NCBI GenBank assembly: GCA_964478515.1
Contig: CAYZIL010000031.1
Location: forward strand, 1 to 20,097
Source of the DNA: HGM13233 sp964478515
GTDB lineage: Bacteria; Bacillota; Clostridia; Oscillospirales; Ruminococcaceae
Reading direction: 5' to 3'
DNA: 20,097 nt
Part shown: positions 15,057 to 20,097 of the stretch, piece by piece
How the letters are laid out: the number at the start of each line of letters is the position of its first letter
How positions within the stretch are numbered: position 1 is the stretch's first letter
Made by a program: the position numbers and the translations under genes
The notes under the pieces: generated by a model
Seen by the model: the letters and a program-made list of their open reading frames with translations, nothing else
Told to the model about the DNA's origin: nothing
The model's database searches: none

Positions 15057-16445
15057 ATGAAGATGAGCAGTTACGACCGCCGCAATACAATCTGCTTCGG
15101 ACTCGGCACTATCGGGCGGGACATGTTTTACACCGTCGTCTCCACCTGCTTGATAGTGTATTTGACCGAAGCGCTCGACCTGCCCGACAAAACGATGTGG
15201 GGAATAACGCTGGTGTGGACAATTCTGCGCGTGTTCGACGCCGTTAACGACCCGATAGTCGGCGTGATTGTCGACAATACCAAAAGCCGTTTCGGCAAGT
15301 TCAAACCCTGGATAACCATCGGCGCCGTCAGCGGTGCCGTATTCATGGTGCTGATGTTTGTTGACTTCGGTTTGACCGGCGCCGCGTTTGTGGCGGTTTT
15401 CGGCTTTTGCTATCTCGCCTGGGATATGACCTACGGCGCCAACGATATTGCCTATTGGTCTATGATGCCGACGCTTTCAATGGACCAAAAGGTGCGCGAA
15501 AAGATTGGCTCTTTTGCGCGTATTTGCGCGAACATCGGCCTATTTGCCGTAATAGTCGGCTATGTTCCGGTGACGAACGCGCTGGGCGAGGCGTTCGGCA
15601 GCGCCCAAAAAGGCTGGTTCGTTTTTGCGCTGGCCGTGGCGGTCTTTATGATAGCGGTGCAGATGATAACCGTATTCGGCGTGCGCGAGAGCAATATTTC
15701 CTTTAAGCAGGAGGAGAAAACCTCGCTGCGCGAGATGTTCCGCATTCTTTTCAAAAACGACCAGTTACTTATTGTTGCCGTGGCGATGGGACTGTTTATG
15801 GTCGGCTATTGCGCGACGACCGGTTTCGGGTTCTACTTTTTCAAGTACGCCTACCGTGACGAGAATATGTACTCTGTCTTCGCGGCGGTGCTCGGCGTCT
15901 CGCAGCTGGCGGCGTTGGCCGTATTTCCGCTGCTTTCAAAGCGTTTTTCGCGCCGGCAGCTTTACACCTTTTCCAGCGTGCTGGTGCTGGCGGGCTATTT
16001 GCTGTTCTTCTTCGCGCCGATGAATATGCTGCCCATAGGCATAGCGGGCGTGCTGATGTTCGTCGGTCAGGCCTTCATTCAGCTGATGATGTACATGTTT
16101 TTGGCCGATACCGTCGAGTACGGTCAGTGGAAACTCGGCAAGCGCAGCGAGAGCGTTACTTTTTCGGTTATGCCCTTTATAAATAAAATAGGCGGTGCGC
16201 TCGGTAACGGCATAGTCAGCGCCACGCTGATAATCAGCGGCATAAATGCGGCCAAAACCGCGAGCGACGTCACGCCGCAGGGCTTGCTGATTATGAAGAT
16301 CTCAATGATGATATTGCCGCTGATACTGATAATTACCAGCTATATAATTTACCGGCTGAAATATAAAATAGACGCGCAGTATTACGAGCGCATTGTCGGC
16401 GAGCTTGAAGCGCGCGGCGACATAGAAATAAACAGCCAAAACTGA
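15057..16445 (+). CDS. GPH-family sugar:cation symporter (MelB-like)
   Basis: 462 residues with about 12 hydrophobic segments, normal for the glycoside-pentoside-hexuronide symporters of the major facilitator superfamily. The diagnostic block RVFDAVNDPIVGVIVD followed by TKSRFGKFKPW (58-85) is present. Its aspartates D61 and D65 lie where MelB binds cation and sugar. WDMTYGANDIAYWSMMP is a second family hallmark. Co-expression with the GH36 enzyme points to uptake of melibiose, raffinose or another alpha-galactoside together with Na+, H+ or Li+; which cation is not decidable. ATG 15057 has GAGG (15045-15048) 8 bases upstream, overlapping the previous stop. A strong terminator follows. Confidence 0.9.
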   Translation: MKMSSYDRRNTICFGLGTIGRDMFYTVVSTCLIVYLTEALDLPDKTMWGITLVWTILRVFDAVNDPIVGVIVDNTKSRFGKFKPWITIGAVSGAVFMVLMFVDFGLTGAAFVAVFGFCYLAWDMTYGANDIAYWSMMPTLSMDQKVREKIGSFARICANIGLFAVIVGYVPVTNALGEAFGSAQKGWFVFALAVAVFMIAVQMITVFGVRESNISFKQEEKTSLREMFRILFKNDQLLIVAVAMGLFMVGYCATTGFGFYFFKYAYRDENMYSVFAAVLGVSQLAALAVFPLLSKRFSRRQLYTFSSVLVLAGYLLFFFAPMNMLPIGIAGVLMFVGQAFIQLMMYMFLADTVEYGQWKLGKRSESVTFSVMPFINKIGGALGNGIVSATLIISGINAAKTASDVTPQGLLIMKISMMILPLILIITSYIIYRLKYKIDAQYYERIVGELEARGDIEINSQN

Positions 16446-16470
16446 GCGCCGCCACAAGAATTACCTGAAA

Positions 16471-16516
16471 ACATCCCGCGCAGATGGGCTTGCCATCCGC
16501 GCGGGATGTTTTTATT
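16471..16516 (+). terminator. Strong terminator of the alpha-galactoside operon
   Basis: The 11-bp stem ACATCCCGCGC/GCGCGGGATGT (16471-16481 / 16499-16509) encloses an inner GATGG/CCATC hairpin and is followed by a T-run starting at 16509. It begins 26 bases after the symporter stop. Confidence 0.9.
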
Positions 16517-16525
16517 CTGCTATAG

Positions 16526-16559
16526 CGTTGAGTCCTTTGCCGCGGTAAAGGGCTCAACG
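16526..16559. repeat. Imperfect 13-bp inverted repeat
   Basis: CGTTGAG (16526-16532) pairs with CTCAACG (16553-16559). A T-G wobble follows, and CCTTT pairs with AAAGG, leaving an 8-base loop GCCGCGGT. There is no T-run on either side, so it is not a classical terminator. Confidence 0.7.
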
Positions 16560-16612
16560 ACTACCCGCCGCGCGCTCGCGACATGATACTTCGGAAAACA
16601 CAAAAGCACACT

Positions 16613-16649
16613 AAACGAAAATGAGCTTCGCGCCCCAGGCGCGAAGCTC
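16613..16649 (-). terminator. Perfect 12-bp hairpin, candidate minus-strand terminator
   Basis: GAGCTTCGCGCC (16623-16634) pairs perfectly with 16638-16649 around a 3-base loop. On the minus strand it is followed by ATTTTCGTTT. It lies about 160 bases past the stop of the MGMT-like gene. Confidence 0.55.
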
Positions 16650-16761
16650 AAAGTGAGTCGAAAGTTCTAAATTTGCCGTTAAGTGTTTTATTCGGTGCCA
16701 GATAAATAAGGGGAGAAATCTGAACATCCCGTCGGCTCCCCGACAAAAAAATTCATGTCAA

Positions 16762-16802
16762 GAACACACTGTCCGCGCCTTTTAGGCGCGGACAGTGTGT
16801 TC
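16762..16802. repeat. Perfect 18-bp inverted repeat with TTTTA loop
   Basis: The left arm at 16762-16779 (GAACACACTGTCCGCGCC) is the exact reverse complement of 16785-16802, with loop TTTTA. It starts 10 bases past the stop of the minus-strand MGMT-like gene, which fits a terminator. However, the minus-strand T-run lies about 10 bases after the stem instead of next to it, so termination is only probable. Confidence 0.85.
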
Positions 16803-16812
16803 GACGTGTTTT

Positions 16813-17295
16813 TCAAAGCGCAAGCAGCGCCGACTCGTAGTTGGCGACATAGTAGCGGATATTGGTGCGGCCGCGGCTGACGACGGTGTGTCCCTCGGCC
16901 TCCAGCTTTTCCTTTTGAGCGCTCGCGCCGCCGGGATATTTTTCGTTTAGCTCGCCGTTGGCGCGCAGTGTGCGCCAGTAGGGAGTTTTGTCGCTCTCGC
17001 GCTGTTCGCTTGCCCAGGCGGAGAGCGAGACGAATATTCCCGCTGTCATAGGGTCGGTGAAGTCGGCCCCTTCGGCGCGCGCAAGGTATTCGCGCATGGC
17101 GCCGACTGTAAGCAGTTTGCCGGCGGGGACTTTTTTCATCAGCTCGTCGTATGCCGCCGGGGGCGCGAGAAGCATCCGGCTGCCGCCGAATTTTTTTATG
17201 CTTGCCGCGTCGGTAATGGTTTTGATTTTGGGCATATCTTTGCTGTCGTGCAGCATCGCGTTGAAATCTTTGCGCTTTTCGTTGGCCATATTCAT
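16813..17295 (-). CDS. MGMT-fold alkyltransferase-like protein lacking the acceptor cysteine
   Basis: 160 residues related to the DNA-binding domain of O6-methylguanine-DNA methyltransferases. The winged-helix part (VPAGKLLTVGAMREYLAR, about 56-73) and the GELNEKYPGG...KLEAEGHTV part (114-138) align. Where true methyltransferases have the PCHR acceptor site, this protein has TPYWR (104-108), and it has no cysteine at all. It therefore cannot transfer alkyl groups by the usual route. Known ATL proteins that lack the cysteine flag alkylated bases for nucleotide excision repair, which is a reasonable but unproven role here. The ATG at 17295 has AAAGG 6 bases upstream; an ATG two codons later is less well spaced. 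It lies 83 bases downstream of pyrG and may be co-transcribed or use its own promoter. Confidence 0.8.
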   Translation of the reverse strand: MNMANEKRKDFNAMLHDSKDMPKIKTITDAASIKKFGGSRMLLAPPAAYDELMKKVPAGKLLTVGAMREYLARAEGADFTDPMTAGIFVSLSAWASEQRESDKTPYWRTLRANGELNEKYPGGASAQKEKLEAEGHTVVSRGRTNIRYYVANYESALLAL

Positions 17296-17314
17296 TGCCT
17301 GCCTTTCTGCATAG

Positions 17315-17342
17315 ATTTTATCATTAAGCGGCGCATTTGCAA
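17315..17342 (-). promoter_or_regulatory. Candidate promoter of the MGMT-like gene
   Basis: On the minus strand TTGCAA (17342-17337), a 16-base spacer and TAAAAT (17320-17315). No terminator-like hairpin was found between pyrG and this gene, so read-through from pyrG is also possible. Confidence 0.45.
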
Positions 17343-17378
17343 TGAGACAGTTTTAAAAACTTAAGAGAAATTGATGTT

Positions 17379-18998
17379 TTACTGTTCCGCGCGCGCGGCG
17401 GCGTGCGCCAGAGCCTTTGCCACAAACATGCGGAAAAGCGGATGGGCCCGGTTAGGGCGGCTTTTGAATTCCGGGTGGAACTGCACGCCGACGAAGAAAG
17501 GATGGTCGGGCAGCTCGACAGCCTCGACAATATGCCCGTCGGGAGAAGTGCCACACAGTACCAGCCCTGCGGCTTGCAGCTGCTCGCGGTAGCGATTGCT
17601 GAATTCGTAGCGGTGGCGGTGGCGCTCCTGCGCCGAGTCGGCGCCGTAGGCGGCGTGCAGCAGCGTGTTCGAAACTATTTCACATGGGTAGGCGCCCAGG
17701 CGCATAGTGCCGCCCTTTGGTATTTCGTCGTTCTGGTCGGGCATGAAGTCTATGACCAAATGCGGCGAGTTCTCGTTGAATTCGCGCGAGTCGGCGCCGG
17801 CAAGCGAGCAGACGTCGCGGGCAAATTCTATTACGGCTATCTGCATACCCAGACACAGGCCGAGGTAGGGCACTTTTTGCTCGCGGCACCAGCGCGCGGC
17901 CGCAATTTTGCCGTCTATGCCGCGGTTGCCGAAGCCGCCGGGGATGACGACGCCGTCGCAGTCGCCGAGCAGTTCGGCGGCATTGTCGTCGCTGACCATC
18001 TCGGAGTCAAGCCATTTTATGTCTATGGCTGCCTCGTTTTCGTAGCCGGCGTGGCGCAAAGCCTCGGCAACCGACAAGTAGGCGTCGTGCAGCTTAACGT
18101 ATTTGCCGACGAGCGCAATGCGCACGCGGCGGCTGCGGTTGTGAATGCGCTCTACCATTGCCAGCCAGTCGCTCATGTCGGCGCGCGGCGCGTCAATATT
18201 GAGCTCGCGGCAGACAATGTCGGAAAAGCCGCACTTTTCCAGCATCACCGGCGCCTCATACAGTTCGGGCACGTCGGTATTGCCAATAACGCAGTCGGGC
18301 TTGACGTTGCAAAACAGCGCTACCTTGTCGTATATTGAACGGTCGACCGGGCGCTCGCTGCGCAGCACAATTATATTGGGCGCTATGCCCATTGACTGCA
18401 GCTCCTTGACGGAGTGCTGGGTGGGTTTGGACTTGTATTCACCGCTGCCGGCAATATAGGGCACCAGCGTTACGTGGATGAACAGGGAATTGCCGCGGCC
18501 CACTTCCAGGGAGACCTGTCTTATTGCCTCCAAAAAGGGCTGGCTTTCAATGTCGCCGGTGGTGCCGCCAATTTCGGTAATTACCACGTCGGCGGCGGAA
18601 TGACGGCCGACATTATAGATAAACGATTTTATCTCGTTGGTGATGTGCGGGATGACCTGCACGGTCTGGCCGAGATATTCGCCGCGGCGCTCCTTGTTGA
18701 GCACGTTCCAGTAGACTTTTCCGGTGGTGAGGTTGGAAAACTTGTTGAGATCTTCGTCAATAAAGCGCTCGTAGTGGCCGAGGTCAAGGTCGGTCTCGGC
18801 GCCGTCTTCGGTAACGTAGACCTCGCCGTGCTGGTAGGGGCTCATCGTGCCGGGGTCGACATTTATATAGGGGTCGAGTTTCTGCGAGGCGACTTTCAGC
18901 CCGCGGCTTTTCAAAAGTCTGCCGAGTGACGCCGCCGTTATCCCTTTGCCAAGGCCCGACACGACGCCGCCGGTCACGAAAATATATTTTGTATCCAT
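17379..18998 (-). CDS. pyrG: CTP synthase (glutamine-hydrolysing)
   Basis: 539 residues, full length. It makes CTP from UTP, ATP and glutamine. The N-terminal amidoligase domain has the P-loop GGVVSGLGKGITAASLG (10-26) and LDPYINVDPGTMSPYQHGEVYVTEDGAETD. From about residue 292 comes the class I glutamine amidotransferase domain with nucleophile C382 in GLCLGMQ and H508/E510 in FHPE. The ATG at 18998 (protein beginning MDTKYIFVTGG) matches the family N-terminus and has a GGGG about 9 bases upstream. The longer in-frame start at 19013 has no ribosome site. No attenuator hairpin or convincing promoter was recognised in the leader. Confidence 0.97.
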   Translation of the reverse strand: MDTKYIFVTGGVVSGLGKGITAASLGRLLKSRGLKVASQKLDPYINVDPGTMSPYQHGEVYVTEDGAETDLDLGHYERFIDEDLNKFSNLTTGKVYWNVLNKERRGEYLGQTVQVIPHITNEIKSFIYNVGRHSAADVVITEIGGTTGDIESQPFLEAIRQVSLEVGRGNSLFIHVTLVPYIAGSGEYKSKPTQHSVKELQSMGIAPNIIVLRSERPVDRSIYDKVALFCNVKPDCVIGNTDVPELYEAPVMLEKCGFSDIVCRELNIDAPRADMSDWLAMVERIHNRSRRVRIALVGKYVKLHDAYLSVAEALRHAGYENEAAIDIKWLDSEMVSDDNAAELLGDCDGVVIPGGFGNRGIDGKIAAARWCREQKVPYLGLCLGMQIAVIEFARDVCSLAGADSREFNENSPHLVIDFMPDQNDEIPKGGTMRLGAYPCEIVSNTLLHAAYGADSAQERHRHRYEFSNRYREQLQAAGLVLCGTSPDGHIVEAVELPDHPFFVGVQFHPEFKSRPNRAHPLFRMFVAKALAHAAARAEQ

Positions 18999-19166
18999 TG
19001 CTGTTTTCCCCATATGTTTGATTTTTCTGTTACAGTAATAATCTCTAAATGGAATTTGCGCTTATTAAAACGGTTCGCGGTTTAAAAAAGCAGTTCGGAA
19101 ATGTGTGCCAATCGGTTTGTAACCGCTGGCGCCGCGGTTGTTTTTAGTGCGGCGAACGCGCGGCCG

Positions 19167-19175
19167 TGGTACAAT
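19167..19175 (+). promoter_or_regulatory. Candidate extended -10 promoter of the rsmJ-like gene
   Basis: TGG followed by TACAAT (19167-19175) is an extended -10 element. No good -35 box lies upstream, as expected for this class. Transcription would start near 19182, about 90 bases before the coding region. The rest of 19014-19272 shows nothing recognisable. Confidence 0.4.
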
Positions 19176-19272
19176 GAAAATCAGCCGGCTTCGGCGCTGC
19201 TTTTTTCGGTTTCATTGCCGGTAAGCAGTTTATTACAAAAGGGAGAGCGGGGCAATTGCCAGCCGCGGCAAC

Positions 19273-20055
19273 ATGAACGCTGAAAAACCGACAAACATAA
19301 AAAACATGCTGGTTCTGGTTGAAGCCGACGAAAGTCTGGCTCAGGCTCAGCTGCTGGCCGAGCGCTTAACGACCCGACTGTCTAGAGACCCGGCCGACGC
19401 GACTGACGCCGATATTGTACTGCGGTTTACCGCAGACGGGTTGGTGCTGTCGGGCTGCGGGCAATCTTTGCAGGATGACCTGAGCCATATGCTCCCCCGC
19501 CTAAAGCAAAACAATTTGTCGCGCGAGCTGCTTGTAAAGGCCGTAAAGATAAAGACAGTTAAGGACCGGCCGCTGATGATAGTTGACGCGACTGCCGGTT
19601 TCGGCGAAGACTCGCTTTTGCTGGCGGCAGCCGGACACCGTGTGCGGCTGTACGAACGCAACCCCGTTATTGCGGCGTTGCTGCGCGACGCTTTGCAAAA
19701 TGCAAAGTCCGACCCCGAGTTACAGCACATAGTCGAACGCATGCAGCTTTTTGAGGACGACAGCATCTGCGCGCTGCAAAGCCTGCCGCAGCGCCCCGAC
19801 GTCATTGTGCTTGACCCGATGTTTCCGGAAAAGAACAATAGCGCGCTGAACAAAAAGAAATTTCAGCTCTTGCACCAACTGGAGCTGCCCTGCACAGACG
19901 AACGCGCGCTTATGCGAGCGGCCGTTGACGCCGGCGCGCAAAAAATTGTCGTCAAGCGTCCGCTGAGGGGCGCCTGTCTTGCCGGCGTAAAACCAAGTTA
20001 CTCTCTTTCGGGCAAAACCATCCGGTACGACTGCATAGTGCTTTCGCAGCGATGA
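19273..20055 (+). CDS. rsmJ: RsmJ-type 16S rRNA guanine-N2 methyltransferase
   Basis: 260 residues. In Escherichia coli RsmJ methylates G1516 of 16S rRNA with S-adenosylmethionine. Matching blocks are VDATAGFGEDSLLLAAAG (104-121, cofactor loop), ERNPVIAALL (128-137), VLDPMFP (179-185), NSALNKKK (189-196), IVVKRP (225-230) and LAGVKPSYSLSGKTIRYD (236-253). The match is strong along the whole C-terminal 180 residues. The N-terminal 90 residues are divergent. The ATG at 19273 has no clear ribosome site; GGGAG at 19241-19245 is 27 bases away, and would suit an in-frame ATT at 19255. The ATG at 19306 (residue 12) is also unsupported. The target base is inferred from the family. Confidence 0.85.
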   Translation: MNAEKPTNIKNMLVLVEADESLAQAQLLAERLTTRLSRDPADATDADIVLRFTADGLVLSGCGQSLQDDLSHMLPRLKQNNLSRELLVKAVKIKTVKDRPLMIVDATAGFGEDSLLLAAAGHRVRLYERNPVIAALLRDALQNAKSDPELQHIVERMQLFEDDSICALQSLPQRPDVIVLDPMFPEKNNSALNKKKFQLLHQLELPCTDERALMRAAVDAGAQKIVVKRPLRGACLAGVKPSYSLSGKTIRYDCIVLSQR

Positions 20056-20097
20056 ATTAAGGCCAACGGGTTCGGGGCGGTTTGTTTATTCCCACTC

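Larger units (their letters stand above)
16446..16812. other. Hairpin-dense convergent intergenic region, no gene
   Basis: 367 bases between the symporter and the MGMT-like gene. It holds one clear plus-strand terminator (16471-16516), an imperfect 13-bp hairpin (16526-16559), a 12-bp perfect hairpin (16613-16649), a 5-bp stem GTCGG/CCGAC (16731-16744) next to an A-run, and an 18-bp perfect hairpin (16762-16802). No open reading frame with a ribosome site was found. Several stems exceed what two convergent genes need. Confidence 0.7.

Noticed and set aside
17403..18929. Large plus-strand frames opposite pyrG, including one of 311 codons
   Set aside because: They are the complement of a highly conserved CTP synthase and show no domain of their own.
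19101..19283. 60-codon plus-strand frame before the rsmJ-like gene
   Set aside because: No ribosome site, no motif, and it overlaps the start of a clear gene in another frame.

Overview
The window looks like chromosomal DNA from an anaerobic, gut-type Bacillota (Clostridia-like) bacterium of medium-high G+C. This is inferred from the AGGAGG-type ribosome sites, consensus TTGACA/TATAAT promoters, a giant surface protein with InlB B-type repeats, an ATC-hydrolase family protein and a GPH sugar symporter. No rRNA, tRNA, CRISPR array, transposase or phage gene was seen. The species cannot be named from the sequence alone.

Left part (1-6235, all minus strand): a TetR-type regulator (5690-6235), a 1,744-residue membrane-anchored InlB-repeat surface protein (284-5518), and 21 bases further on a zinc-ribbon protein whose tail is a heptapeptide repeat; this last gene runs off the left edge. 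The regulator and the surface protein each have their own TTGACA-16-TATAAT-like promoter, and a hairpin terminator separates them.

Middle (6373-11768, plus strand): a six-gene glycan operon. A clear promoter is followed by a leader of about 125 bases that can form two mutually exclusive stems. The genes are an MptE-like/DUF115 GNGPSL-type protein, a family 8 glycosyltransferase, glucose-1-phosphate cytidylyltransferase (rfbF), CDP-glucose 4,6-dehydratase (rfbG), an SDR reductase/epimerase and an RmlC-type cupin epimerase. Overlapping or touching genes indicate translational coupling. Together they would make CDP-4-keto-6-deoxyglucose and then epimerise and reduce it to a CDP-6-deoxyhexose. 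The 3-dehydrase (RfbH) needed for 3,6-dideoxyhexoses is not in the window, so the sugar is probably not abequose, paratose, tyvelose or ascarylose.

Right part: a minus-strand ATC-hydrolase family gene (12081-12587) is divergent from an alpha-galactoside operon, a GH36 alpha-galactosidase (12715-15045) plus a MelB-like GPH symporter (15057-16445), which ends at a strong terminator. A 367-base intergenic region rich in perfect hairpins follows. Beyond it lie a cysteine-free alkyltransferase-like (MGMT-fold) gene and pyrG (CTP synthase), both on the minus strand, then an RsmJ-type 16S rRNA methyltransferase on the plus strand.

Most of the window is recognisable metabolism. The least explained parts are the switch-like leader at 6428-6496, the identity of the CDP-sugar, the surface protein with its repeat-tailed zinc-ribbon partner, and the hairpin-dense gap at 16446-16812.
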